This document shows positions 52,017 through 60,555 of a DNA stretch of 64,000 nt, in pieces (position 1 is the first letter of the stretch; each line of letters starts with the position of its first letter). This DNA is from Glycomyces lechevalierae. Lineage in GTDB: Bacteria; Actinomycetota; Actinomycetes; Mycobacteriales; Micromonosporaceae. Where the stretch lies: the NCBI RefSeq assembly GCF_027622945.1, contig NZ_JAPZVQ010000017.1:1-64000 (forward strand), given 5' to 3'. The notes under the pieces were generated by a model. It did not search any database, was not told the DNA's origin, and was given only the letters and a program-made list of their open reading frames with translations. A program made the position numbers and the translations under genes.

Positions 52017-53618
52017 TTAAGGCTCGTTGGGCGGGTAGGACGGCACACCTCCCATCACGTACGCCACCTGCTGCGCGAGCGGGATCGTGCCGCTCGGCTC
52101 GGGTGCGCCGAAGGTGACGGTGACCGAGCCGTCGCTGGAACTCGTGTCCACCTTGTTCACCGAGTAGTTCGACGAGGCCGAGCCGACCCGGAACAGTCCG
52201 AACAGGTCCACCGACGCCGTCGCTCCGACCTTCATGTCGCTGGTGACCTTGCTGGCGTTGCCGCCCTTGAAGGTCATCGACATCTCCGGTTGCCGGGAGA
52301 CGACGAAGGTCTTCAGGCGCGAGAGCTTCCCGCCCTCCCCGAACAGCTCGTCCACGCTGAACTCGCTGCCATGCAGCTGGTACCCGGTCGCGTCCTGCCC
52401 GGTCTTCGATGCGATCTCGCTGAGTATCTGCCCGTCGTACCAGCCCACCGTGCCGTCGGGCGCCAGGGCCGTGGGCGCCGAACTGATGATCGTGACGCCC
52501 TTGTAGTTGAGGTCGATCGTGACGGTGGACGAGCTCGACGTGTAGGTCGACAGGTCGTAGGACGAGGACGCGCCGAAGTTGATGCCCACGGCGTCCATGA
52601 TCGGGACCGAGAACCCCACCTTGCCCCCCACGCTGAGGTCGGTCGACTTCGAGGAGAAGTTCGACAGCTCCAGGTGGAGCGACACGGCGTTGCCGTCGGT
52701 CTGGAGCTGCCCGATGAGCTGGTTCGCGCTGGGCAGCTTGTCGGGCGTGTAGCCGACGTAGAACTGGCCGGGGCCGATCTCCTCGCCGCCGTTGGCCGCG
52801 TTCGCCTGAATGATGTTGGATCGGGCGGCCTTGAGCAGGGCGGTGGCCTCGAAGTACTTGCGGTGCAGCAGGATGCTGTTCGCCGCCACCTCCTTGTAGC
52901 TCGCGATGGCGCTGTAGAGCGCGATGAGCGAGTCGGGCATGTCCTCGAAGGAGCCGTATCTCGTCAGCAGCTGGTCGAAGACGTCCTGGAGCTTCCCGCC
53001 CATCGGCAGCGGGTTGGTGTAGGTGAACCCGGCATTGCTGAACTCGGTCAGGATCGACCCGATCTGCGCCGAGGCGGCCGTGTCCTCCTTGTTCATCATC
53101 TCCTGGTCGGCCTTGGAGAAGCCGAAGACGGTCGCCCCCAGGACGTTGCGGTAGAGCGTCGAGAAGCGGTCGGTGCCGATCTGGAGCTGGCCGCTGCTAG
53201 AGGTTCCCAGCAGCGAATCGAGGTCCTGGAGCGTCGCCGCGTTGTAGTACGCGTTGGGACCGTAGGTGATCCCGTAGTTGAAGCCGGCCGGGTACGACAC
53301 GGTGCTGAACTTGCCGTCGAGCTTGGTGCCGAGGAAGTCGCCGATCTTGCCCTCGAGCTCGTCGGAGAAGGCCTGCTGCGCGGCGGTGGTGCCGGTGCCA
53401 CCGGCGACACCGCCGGCGCCGCGGAGAGTCATACCCCCGGTGCGGCTCAGGTTCTCGTACAAGTAGGAGCAGTTCTCCCAGCGAGTCGCCCGGGTCGCCG
53501 GGAAATGGTTCTTGAAGACCATGAAGGCGGCCTGCTTCGCCCTATCGTCGTCGACGGCCCAGACCGTCGTCTCCCAGGAATCGGAGCGGTAGCTCACCCT
53601 GACCCAGTACCTGTCCAT
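52017..53618 (-). CDS. Large orphan protein of unknown function, 533 residues
   Basis: A strong AGGAGGA site precedes the ATG at 53618. No signal peptide, transmembrane helix or known motif is seen. The N-terminus (MDRYWVRVSYRSDSWETTVWAVDDD) looks like a small alpha/beta domain, followed by a Gly-rich linker near residue 60-75. The central part is helical. The second half (about residues 310-510) is rich in Ser/Thr and alternating hydrophobic residues (LSVGGKVGFSVPI, SYDLSTYTSSSSTVTIDLNYKGVTI), suggesting extended beta-structure. It may be a structural, cargo or pore-forming type of protein, but no family is recognised. An IS701 element lies 115 bp upstream. Confidence 0.75.
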   Translation of the reverse strand: MDRYWVRVSYRSDSWETTVWAVDDDRAKQAAFMVFKNHFPATRATRWENCSYLYENLSRTGGMTLRGAGGVAGGTGTTAAQQAFSDELEGKIGDFLGTKLDGKFSTVSYPAGFNYGITYGPNAYYNAATLQDLDSLLGTSSSGQLQIGTDRFSTLYRNVLGATVFGFSKADQEMMNKEDTAASAQIGSILTEFSNAGFTYTNPLPMGGKLQDVFDQLLTRYGSFEDMPDSLIALYSAIASYKEVAANSILLHRKYFEATALLKAARSNIIQANAANGGEEIGPGQFYVGYTPDKLPSANQLIGQLQTDGNAVSLHLELSNFSSKSTDLSVGGKVGFSVPIMDAVGINFGASSSYDLSTYTSSSSTVTIDLNYKGVTIISSAPTALAPDGTVGWYDGQILSEIASKTGQDATGYQLHGSEFSVDELFGEGGKLSRLKTFVVSRQPEMSMTFKGGNASKVTSDMKVGATASVDLFGLFRVGSASSNYSVNKVDTSSSDGSVTVTFGAPEPSGTIPLAQQVAYVMGGVPSYPPNEP

Positions 53619-53733
53619 GATGTTCCTCCTTCTTGGATGGGCGACCGAACCGTGATGATCGATCGCGTTGCATCCAGAATCACCAGCCGCACCGGCTTGC
53701 GAGGCCGCTCGGAGATTCCCGCCCGAAGCCGAT

Positions 53734-55006
53734 ACGACAGCCGCATTTCGTGATTCTTATTATTGAAAGGTGCCCAATAATGTTGCCCCGCAGGAGATCA
53801 CGGACTGGCGTTCACGATTGGACGAGCTTTTCTCTACGGTCGCGGGGTTGTTCGGGAGAGTCGAGTTGCGACGAAGAGCCAGGTCCTATCTGATCGGACT
53901 CTTGGCGCCGGTGGAGCGCAAGAACGGCTGGCAGCTCGCCGAGGCCGCCGGCGACGCGACGCCCGTACAGGTGCAGCACTTCCTGAACCGGGCCGTGTGG
54001 TCAGCCGACGCGCTGCGCGACGCCCTCCGGGCCTACGTCGCGGCGAACCTGGCGAGCCCGAGCGGGGCGCTGGTGATCGACGAGGTCGACTTCGTCAAGC
54101 GCGGCCCGGCCTCGGTCGGCGTGCACCGGCAGTATTCGCGTGAGGCGGGCAGGGTCGAGAACTGCCAGGTCGGAGTGTTCCTGGCCTACGCCGGCGAGCA
54201 CGGCGAGGTGCTGATCGACCGGGAGCTGTACGTGCCCGCCTCGTGGATCGAGGATCCCGAGCGCTGCGCGGCCGCGGGGGTCCCCGTTGAGCGGATGGAC
54301 ATCGGGGCACTGGAGAAGCCGCGCCTGGCCGAGGCGATGATCGCCCGCGCGGTGGCCGCCGGAGTCGAGGCCGGGTGGGTCGCCGCGGACGCGACGTACG
54401 GCCGCGACAGCGACTTCCTGGCGTTCCTGGCCGCCCGCCGCCTCTCGTACGTGGTCGAGGTGCCGCTCACGCAGACGGTGCCGGAGCTGGAGGAGGGCGG
54501 GTGCGTGGACGCCCTGGTGGGCGGCGCTCCCGCCTCGGCCTGGCACCGGCTCGCGGCGGGCACGGGCGGGCGGGAGCGGCGCGAGTACGACTGGGCATGG
54601 GCGACCCTGCCCGCCCCGGTCGGCCTGCCCGCCGGATTCGTCCGCACGCTGCTCGCGCGGCGCTCGGTCGAGCGTCCGGCCGAGGTCGTCTACTTCCTGT
54701 GTTTTCACTCCGATGCGCTGGCGCGCAAGGACATCGTTCGCACCGCGGACACCAGGCCGGCCATAGCGGCGTGCGTCCGGGCCGCGAAGGTCAAGTGCGG
54801 GCTCGATCACTACCAGGTCCGCAAGTGGGAGGGCTGGTACCGGCATGTGACCCTGGCGATGCTGGCCCATGCCTTCGTCGTCGTGACCGCGGCGTCCGGG
54901 GCGGGGGTTGACGCGGACCTGAGCGGCGATTCCTCGGTCGTCCGGGCGGTCCGCTGGCGTTGAGCGAGCCACCCGGGAGGCGAAGGTAACGAAATACGGC
55001 TGTCGT
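53734..55006 (+). mobile_element. IS701-family insertion sequence
   Basis: Terminal inverted repeats ACGACAGCCGCATTTCGT (53734-53751) and, inverted, ACGACAGCCGTATTTCGT (54989-55006) match at 17 of 18 positions and enclose one transposase gene. Total length is about 1.27 kb. The repeat may extend three or four bases outward (CGAT/CGGC). No clear target duplication was found. The element sits between the orphan protein's promoter region and IS5 debris. Confidence 0.85.
53770..54963 (+). CDS. IS701-family transposase
   Basis: A 397-residue DDE transposase of the IS701 group. The start at 53770 is a GTG just after GAAAGG. The N-terminal part RLDELFSTVAGLFGRVELRRRARSYLIGLLAPVERKNGWQLAEAAGD is the family signature. 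LVIDEVDFVKRG gives the first catalytic Asp, WVAADATYGRDSDFL the second, and the C-terminal KWEGWYRHVTLAMLAHAF carries the Glu region. It looks intact, so the element may be active. Confidence 0.92.
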   Translation: MPNNVAPQEITDWRSRLDELFSTVAGLFGRVELRRRARSYLIGLLAPVERKNGWQLAEAAGDATPVQVQHFLNRAVWSADALRDALRAYVAANLASPSGALVIDEVDFVKRGPASVGVHRQYSREAGRVENCQVGVFLAYAGEHGEVLIDRELYVPASWIEDPERCAAAGVPVERMDIGALEKPRLAEAMIARAVAAGVEAGWVAADATYGRDSDFLAFLAARRLSYVVEVPLTQTVPELEEGGCVDALVGGAPASAWHRLAAGTGGRERREYDWAWATLPAPVGLPAGFVRTLLARRSVERPAEVVYFLCFHSDALARKDIVRTADTRPAIAACVRAAKVKCGLDHYQVRKWEGWYRHVTLAMLAHAFVVVTAASGAGVDADLSGDSSVVRAVRWR

Positions 55007-55111
55007 GCCGTCGGAAACGGGCCTTTCGGCCCCGAAGGGCGCCTCGGGCGCGGCTCACGTGCCCTCTCCGTCAGTGTCCGGCGAAGTGGCAGGTGCCCGT
55101 TTCAGGGGCCG

Positions 55112-55615
55112 CTACGAGCCCCAACGTCGGTTCAAACGCCTGGGAGTCGTGCAGGCTCGCCGCCGGGACCGCCAGGGAAAGCGGCAGGCCGGCGCGGTCG
55201 GACAGGACGTGAATCTTCGAGCCCGGCTTGCCGCGATCGATCGGGTTTGGCCCGGCAGCGATCCCCCCTTCTGGCCCGCAGTCTCGCGGCGTCCACGATC
55301 GCGCGGGACCAGTCGACTTCGCCTTGCGCTCCGAGTCTGTCCAGCACCGCCCGATGGAGATTGGCCCACAGCGCTGCCTCGGACCATTCGGCGAAGCGAC
55401 GGTGTGCGGTCTGGTGCGAGACGCCGAAGGTCGGTGGTAGGTGCCGCCACGCGCACCCCGGTTGTCAGCAGGAACACGATCGCAGCGAAGACCTGCCGAT
55501 CATCGACCCGCTGGATGCCGCCACCCTGCGCGCGCTTCGGCGTCGCCGGGATCAGCGGTTTGGCAATCTCCCGCAGCCCATCGGGCACCAGGCGTCTGGT
55601 GAACTCGTCCAAACA
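55112..55615 (-). pseudogene. IS5-family transposase remnant
   Basis: Reading leftwards, the N-terminus LVPDGLREIAKPLIPATPKRAQGGG, DDRQVFAAIVFLLTTG is intact. Then the frame changes: VDWSRAIVDAARLRA(RR)G appears in one frame, and DRSRQAG-LEDSRPVRPRRPAAFPGGPGG-type sequence (normally GKPGSKIHVLSDRAGLPLS) in another. At least two frameshifts break the gene, and the C-terminal third is absent, cut near 55110. It lies directly beside the IS701 right end. Confidence 0.75.
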
Positions 55616-55790
55616 TGGTCCATACTAGACCTACTTCGTGCCACAAGAGACACGGGTTTTACAGACCCATTGCGCCACAACCAAACACATGCTTTGTATC
55701 TGCTTCAGCCGGCGAAAGCTCCACGGTCAGTGCAGATCGCTGATGCTTCCCCGCGCGTGCCAAGGCCGTTCGGGCACGTATGCTGCCGGT

Positions 55791-56708
55791 GTGACGACAC
55801 AGGAAGGCCCCCAAGCCGATGTGCTTCGATGGGCAGCAGTCCAGCTCGGGGCCACTGCCGCGGTGGTTTCGGCCACCGGAATGCGCGAGGGCGGCAACCC
55901 CTGGCTGCTGCGGATCGATCACGATGGTCAGGTGATCGACGCAGTGCTGAAAACCGTCACCCCGGAAGGCGTTGCGGGCATGGCGACCGAGGTCGCTGCG
56001 TTGCGAGTCGCGAACCGGGCAGGCGTGCCGGCGCCGCGCATCCTTGCGGTGGACGCCAGCGGCGAAGCCGCCGGGACACGAGCCGTCTTGGAGACTGCGG
56101 TGCCCGGACGCAGCCGGATCCCGCTCGATGCGTCCCCGCAACGGCTGCGCGGACTCGGGGCAGCGGTCGCTGCCCTGCATTCGATCACGACCAGGCCTTC
56201 GCCCGAACTGCCACGGCGGACGCGTCCCATCCCTGCCAGCGACTTCGCCCGTGACCGGCGCGAGGGCAGGGAGCGCTCGACACCGCTGCTGGACGCCGCT
56301 GACGACCGGGTAACACGCCTCCCGGTCCCCGACAGTGCTCCCGTCCTAGTGCACGGGGACCTCTGGCAGGGCAACACGATGTGGCAAGGCGACCGGCTGA
56401 CAGGCCTCCTCGACTGGGACATGGCCGGTGTCGGCCACTACGGGATCGATTTGTCCTCGCTTCGGCTGGACGCGGCACTCACCTTCGGGCAGGGCGCCGC
56501 CGGATCGGTCTTGGACGGCTGGGAGCAGCGCTCAGGCATCGAGGCCGCGGACCTCGCCTACTGGGACGCCGTGGCCGCCCTCAACATGCCCAGCGACATG
56601 GCGGAGTTCCTGCCCGCCATTCACGACCAAGGGCGGCCCGACCTGACCGCAGAGGAGCTGAACACCCGCCGGGACGCGTTCCTCCGCGCAGCAATCGACC
56701 GGCTCTGA
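55791..56708 (+). CDS. APH-fold phosphotransferase (aminoglycoside/fructosamine kinase-like)
   Basis: A 305-residue kinase-like protein. The GTG at 55791 is chosen over an upstream in-frame start because the extension runs through IS debris. It has an N-terminal lobe with IDAVLKTVTPEGVAGMATEVAALRVANRAGVPAPRILA, the catalytic loop PVLVHGDLWQGNTMW (Asp and Asn), and the metal motif LTGLLDWDMAGVGHYGIDLSSLRLD. It is of normal length, unlike the truncated relative at 51.2 kb. The substrate is unknown; it need not be an antibiotic. Confidence 0.85.
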   Translation: MTTQEGPQADVLRWAAVQLGATAAVVSATGMREGGNPWLLRIDHDGQVIDAVLKTVTPEGVAGMATEVAALRVANRAGVPAPRILAVDASGEAAGTRAVLETAVPGRSRIPLDASPQRLRGLGAAVAALHSITTRPSPELPRRTRPIPASDFARDRREGRERSTPLLDAADDRVTRLPVPDSAPVLVHGDLWQGNTMWQGDRLTGLLDWDMAGVGHYGIDLSSLRLDAALTFGQGAAGSVLDGWEQRSGIEAADLAYWDAVAALNMPSDMAEFLPAIHDQGRPDLTAEELNTRRDAFLRAAIDRL

Positions 56709-56974
56709 AACGCGGCCAAGCCAACTGAGACACGCTCACTGAACGTCGCATCGAGGTCTTGTTTGTCGGCCTGGGTCACTTCGACAACCGTCGAGTCGAA
56801 GAACGGCGCGTCCCCTAGTGCGGCGGCGGAAGTTCGTTGTGCGACTGTCGGTGACGGTCAAGGTTGGTGTCGGGCCGGGAGCCGCAGTTAGCGCAGCCAT
56901 CCGGAGCCGCTGCGCAATGACGCTGACCACAGGTTGTGAAGGGGCCCTTGGGAATCGGGCATCCGTAGCTCTGG

Positions 56975-57514
56975 TCATATCTGGGACATGGGCGGGGTGT
57001 CGAGGCGGGTCGGGCCTGCTAGGAGGCCTTTGGTGAGGGCGATGCCGTCGCCGAAGAAGGGTAGTAGGAAGACGGCGTGGCCGAGGTACCACCAGGAGAG
57101 TGGGCGGGTCGTTTCGTGGAGGGCGAGGAGTGCGCCCGCGAGGACACAGCCGAGTGGGCCCGAGGCGGCCACTGTCGCGGCCTGCCATCCGGTCATGCTG
57201 CCGTGGGGGACCAGTGAGATGCGGCCCCAGGTGCGTTCGAGGGTCACCGCGGTGACAGTGGTGATGCGCTTGAGGACGGCGGCGTGGAGGCATTCGTGGA
57301 GCGCGAACGAGGCGGTCAGGCCGGCGGTGGCAGCGGTGAAGATCCAGGCCGCGACCGGGAGTTGCGTCGCGTCGCCGCTGACCGCCGCCCACACCAGCGC
57401 CGCCGCGAGTATCAGTGAGGCGAACAGGAGCAGCGGCCAGACCTGTGCCGCGACCGCGAGCGCCACGCCCCGAACGGCGAGTTCGGGGCGGGCGGTGGTC
57501 GCGCGCTTATTCAC
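56975..57514 (-). CDS. Small M50-type membrane zinc protease
   Basis: A 179-residue protein starting with a GTG that overlaps the preceding gene (GTGAATAA). It has about four helices; HECLH (residues 73-77) is the zinc motif, and a downstream FFGDGIALTKG could supply the third ligand. It resembles compact S2P-like or DUF3267 peptidases. As last gene of an operon with a small peptide and an ABC transporter, it may cleave the peptide within or next to the membrane. Function in peptide maturation is inferred from context. Confidence 0.75.
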   Translation of the reverse strand: MNKRATTARPELAVRGVALAVAAQVWPLLLFASLILAAALVWAAVSGDATQLPVAAWIFTAATAGLTASFALHECLHAAVLKRITTVTAVTLERTWGRISLVPHGSMTGWQAATVAASGPLGCVLAGALLALHETTRPLSWWYLGHAVFLLPFFGDGIALTKGLLAGPTRLDTPPMSQI

Positions 57515-57827
57515 CGCGCTGCGCCAGGAGCTGCCGGCGGCGGTTCTGGAGCGCGTCGAAGATGAGCTGGACCAGGGCGACGAAGGCCGCGACCACCGCG
57601 AAGAGAACGAGCAGCGGGACGAAGCCGTCGACCCCCATGGTGACGCTCGTCGAGCTCGCGGTGGCGTCGGTGACCTCGAAGTAGACGGCGTCGAAGAGGG
57701 CGGTCTTGCGGACCGGTTCGTCACCGCTCGTAGAGAACATGAGCAGCATCAACGCCACCACGGTCGCGGCCATCGTGATCACCAGGGAGCTCCCGAGCGA
57801 CACCAGGACGATTCTGAACTTCTTCAC
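57507..57827 (-). CDS. Two-helix membrane protein, 106 residues
   Basis: A GTG start at 57827 with GAGGAGA before it. The first hydrophobic helix covers about residues 7-31 and the second about 67-92, with a polar loop between and a basic C-terminus (QNRRRQLLAQRGE). No family is recognised. It sits between the ABC permease and the M50 protease and overlaps both. It may be an accessory or immunity subunit of the peptide export system. Confidence 0.7.
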   Translation of the reverse strand: MKKFRIVLVSLGSSLVITMAATVVALMLLMFSTSGDEPVRKTALFDAVYFEVTDATASSTSVTMGVDGFVPLLVLFAVVAAFVALVQLIFDALQNRRRQLLAQRGE

Positions 57828-59250
57828 GGTTTCTCCTCTTGGATTCGTTGTCGTGGATCTCGACGATCGAGTGGGCGACGATGGCCGCGGCGCAGCAGGC
57901 GATGACGGCCCGCGTGACCGGCGCGGGCAGGTTCAGCATCCCCAGGCCGATCGCGATGAGGCCGAAGACGACTGCGGCGCAGGCGATGCCGAGCAGGATG
58001 GAGAACGGGTTGTTCTTCTCGGAGGGGAACACGACGGACACCCAGAGAGTCAGCACGATGCCCGCGAACGCGCCCAGCACCGCGGTCGCGGAATCCGCCA
58101 TCGCCGCGGGGACGACGAACGCCCCGATGAGAAACTGCGGCAACGCGAACGCCGCGATGAGCAGGGCTTGGCCCTTGCACAGCCGCGCGTAGACCGCCGC
58201 CGCCGACCGTGCGGCGATCGGCAGCCGGCGCAGCGGTTCGGTGCCTGAGTAGTGGTACAGGCCCGCCGTCGACAGCGCCACCAGGCTCCACATGGGATTC
58301 ACGCGGTTCCCGGCGAGGAGAAGGTATGCGAACAGCACCACGGTGATCACCACGGCGACCACGGTCTGCGAGTTGCGCACCAGGCAGTAGTCGTACGGGT
58401 GGAGGACGCGGCGCGCACGGCCTCCGGTGAACACCGCCAGGAACTTCGACTGGCGCACATGCTGGTTCGGCGTCAGCACCAGATTCAGTCCGATGAGGAC
58501 GACAAAGGCAGCCAGGCACGCCGCCGCCGTCAGCACCGGGCTGCGGTTCCACAGCCAGGCGACGGCGGTCTGCCAGCGGAACGCGCCCGCGCCGTCGAGG
58601 TGCGCGTCGGTGATCGCGATGATCGCGCCGTTGATCCCCGTCGAGTACCAGACCAGCAGCATGAACAGCACGATCACCGACAGCAGCCCGGCGGTGCCGC
58701 CGAGCCTGAGGACGGTCCAGAACCGCACCAGCAGGTGGTACAGGACGCCGAGTCCCAAGTAGACGGCCACTGCGGGGACCGCGAACGCCGTGAACAGGTA
58801 CGGCAGGGCTGCGGCGCCCATGAGCGCGAGCGAGGACACCGCGAGCGCGGAGAAGCCCAGGGCCACCACGACTCCGGTGATCGCGGCCTCGTACAGCAGG
58901 AACGCCAGGGCGCGTTCGCGGTTGGTGACCGGGAGCTGGTAGGTCAGTTCCAGCATGTCCGCCGCGTTGATGAACAGGACCTTGATGACGAGGAACGCCC
59001 CCATCACCCACAGGACCAGCGACACCGTGCTGATCTCGAACATCAGGTCCCACAGCTCGGGGGAGAGGGCCAGCGGCTCCAGGAACAGGTACGCCGCGGC
59101 GCACAGCACGCCGAACAGTGTGAGCGCCAGGACGGCCGCGGCGGCGCGGACCGCCCGGGCGCGGAGCATGCCGACGCGAAGTACCCGGCGCCGGAAGAAC
59201 CGCAGCAGGAGGCCCGCGAGGTGCGCCGACTGCCCCAACCGGAGGTTCAC
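57721..59250 (-). CDS. ABC transporter permease, 509 residues as read
   Basis: A GTG start at 59250 overlaps the ATPase stop. There are about 12 hydrophobic segments; typical pieces are ELTYQLPVTNRERALAFLLYEAAITGVVVALGFSALAV and IVLTLWVSVVFPSEKNNPFSILLGIACAAVVFGLIAIGLGML. The last 35 codons (after HDNESKRRN) are polar and overlap the next gene by 107 bp. In the adjacent frame the gene would end QEEKP-stop at 57824, giving the usual GTGA coupling. So a frameshift near 57845 is likely and the true protein probably ends there. It exports the peptide or another small substrate. Confidence 0.82.
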   Translation of the reverse strand: MNLRLGQSAHLAGLLLRFFRRRVLRVGMLRARAVRAAAAVLALTLFGVLCAAAYLFLEPLALSPELWDLMFEISTVSLVLWVMGAFLVIKVLFINAADMLELTYQLPVTNRERALAFLLYEAAITGVVVALGFSALAVSSLALMGAAALPYLFTAFAVPAVAVYLGLGVLYHLLVRFWTVLRLGGTAGLLSVIVLFMLLVWYSTGINGAIIAITDAHLDGAGAFRWQTAVAWLWNRSPVLTAAACLAAFVVLIGLNLVLTPNQHVRQSKFLAVFTGGRARRVLHPYDYCLVRNSQTVVAVVITVVLFAYLLLAGNRVNPMWSLVALSTAGLYHYSGTEPLRRLPIAARSAAAVYARLCKGQALLIAAFALPQFLIGAFVVPAAMADSATAVLGAFAGIVLTLWVSVVFPSEKNNPFSILLGIACAAVVFGLIAIGLGMLNLPAPVTRAVIACCAAAIVAHSIVEIHDNESKRRNREEVQNRPGVARELPGDHDGRDRGGVDAAHVLYER

Positions 59251-59963
59251 CGCTCGCCCGCCTCGAGGTAGCCGTACACCATGCGCTCCAGCGAGCCGTA
59301 CTCGTCGACGAGGCCGGCGGTGGGTGCGTTGAAGACGACGCGCCCGTGGTCGAGGAACACGATCTCGTCCGCGATCCGCTCCAGCACAGGGAAGTCGTGC
59401 GTGCACAGCAGCACCGACCTGCCCTCGTCGCGCAGGCCCGCGAGCTCCTTCTCGGCCAGGTGCAGCGCTTCGAGGTCGACGCCGTTGAGCGTCTCGTCGA
59501 TCACCGTCAGGCGGCGCCGCACCAGCAGGGCGACGATGAGCTGCGTCTTCTTCCGCATGCCGTGCGAGAAGTTCTCGATCAGGTCGTCGTAGCGCCCGTC
59601 CATCGCGAACCGCGAGAACAGGTCCGCGGCGTCTTCGCGGTCCACTTCGAGGCCGTAGAAACCCGCCATCATCGCCACGTACTCCGCGGCCGTCAGGAAC
59701 TCCGGCAGGTAGTCGTTGCTGGACAGGTAGACCGCCTCCCGCTTCGCCTCGGGCGTCGTGTGCGGACTGCCGCCGACGGCGATGGTCCCCGCCTGCGACT
59801 CCAGCAGGTCGAACACGTTCTTGATGAGCGTCGACTTGCCGGACCCGTTGGGCCCCAACAGACCGACGACCGATCCGCTCGGCACCGAGAAGCCGACGCC
59901 GTCCAGTGCCTTCACCTCGCGCCCGTACGAGTAATCGAGCCCGATGATCTCCAAGTCGTTCAC
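59247..59963 (-). CDS. ABC transporter ATP-binding protein
   Basis: A 238-residue ATPase with Walker A GPNGSGKST (residues 37-45), Q-loop region YLSSNDYLPEFLTAAEYVAMM, signature NFSHGMRKKTQ, Walker B LTVIDETLNG and H-loop LLCTHDF. It resembles bacitracin/lantibiotic-type exporters (YtrB/BcrA group). In Walker B the usual DEP is DET. It is coupled to the permease gene by overlap. It energises the predicted peptide exporter. Confidence 0.92.
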   Translation of the reverse strand: MNDLEIIGLDYSYGREVKALDGVGFSVPSGSVVGLLGPNGSGKSTLIKNVFDLLESQAGTIAVGGSPHTTPEAKREAVYLSSNDYLPEFLTAAEYVAMMAGFYGLEVDREDAADLFSRFAMDGRYDDLIENFSHGMRKKTQLIVALLVRRRLTVIDETLNGVDLEALHLAEKELAGLRDEGRSVLLCTHDFPVLERIADEIVFLDHGRVVFNAPTAGLVDEYGSLERMVYGYLEAGER

Positions 59964-60085
59964 ATTGCCTGCCCCTCAGCGATTCCCGCCGGTTACCATC
60001 GTTGCGGAAGGGTCCGCCCGCCCGGACGTTCGCGACCTGCACGTCGCCCTCCGGATCCGGAGCGGACGAACCCTTCACCATTGCA

Positions 60086-60136
60086 GGCTGACGGCGTCAG
60101 CCGATGGAGTGCGTCCCGTTACCGGACGCACTCCAT
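60086..60136 (-). terminator. Two hairpins at the end of the small peptide gene
   Basis: ATGGAGTGCGTCC (60104-60116) pairs with GGACGCACTCCAT (60124-60136), a 13-bp stem whose loop contains the peptide gene's stop codon (60119-60121). A second hairpin, GGCTGAC (60086-60092) with GTCAGCC (60096-60102), follows on the minus strand. They lie between the peptide gene and the ABC genes and may limit read-through, so that the peptide is made in excess. Confidence 0.65.
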
Positions 60137-60367
60137 GTTCACCATGATTCCGTTCTCCCACTGCCAGGAGCCGGTGAAACGGCCCTGCTGGTTCACGACG
60201 CACCAGATGGCCATGCCGGCCAGGAGGGTCGCGCCCAGAGCGAGGAGGACGGCGATGAACACCAGGAACCACGCGTCGTAGCGGACGAGCAGATCGTCGA
60301 AGCGGTCCTTGGCCTTCTGGGCCAGGGAGGCGCCGGTCGCACCGGCCGTCGTCAGGAACTGGGTCAT
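60119..60367 (-). CDS. Small membrane-anchored peptide, 82 residues, candidate signal/bacteriocin precursor
   Basis: The ATG at 60367 follows GGAAAGGA. Residues 1-31 form an amphipathic, charged N-terminal part (TGASLAQKAKDRFDDLLVRYDA), 32-55 a transmembrane helix, and 56-82 a polar tail with two cysteines (C56, C80), two tryptophans and a Gly/Asn-rich stretch (VVNQQGRFTGSWQWENGIM). The tail could be released by the M50 protease of the same operon and exported. No known precursor family is recognised; an accessory membrane protein is the alternative. Confidence 0.6.
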   Translation of the reverse strand: MTQFLTTAGATGASLAQKAKDRFDDLLVRYDAWFLVFIAVLLALGATLLAGMAIWCVVNQQGRFTGSWQWENGIMVNMECVR

Positions 60368-60555
60368 GTCGGTTCGCTTCCTTTCCATCGAGCTTGCGGG
60401 GGTGACCGGTTGCGGCCCTTGCGGACCGCTCCGGTCTTCGGACGTCGGGGCCGATCGCTCGTCCCCGACGTATTCGATGCTGTCGGCGATCACGCTGCGC
60501 CGCAAGGAATCACGGCCTTTCTGAAGGGAGACCGTCACTCCGTGACGGCTGCCCG

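Noticed and set aside
56736..57392. 218-codon minus-strand frame over the M50 protease gene
   Set aside because: His/Arg/Pro-rich shadow of the HECLH protease frame, no domain sense.
60119..60367. Lactococcin 972-type bacteriocin
   Set aside because: The small peptide lacks a cleavable signal peptide and the usual Trp/Tyr-rich YxH-type pattern; only the Trp-Gly tail is vaguely similar.
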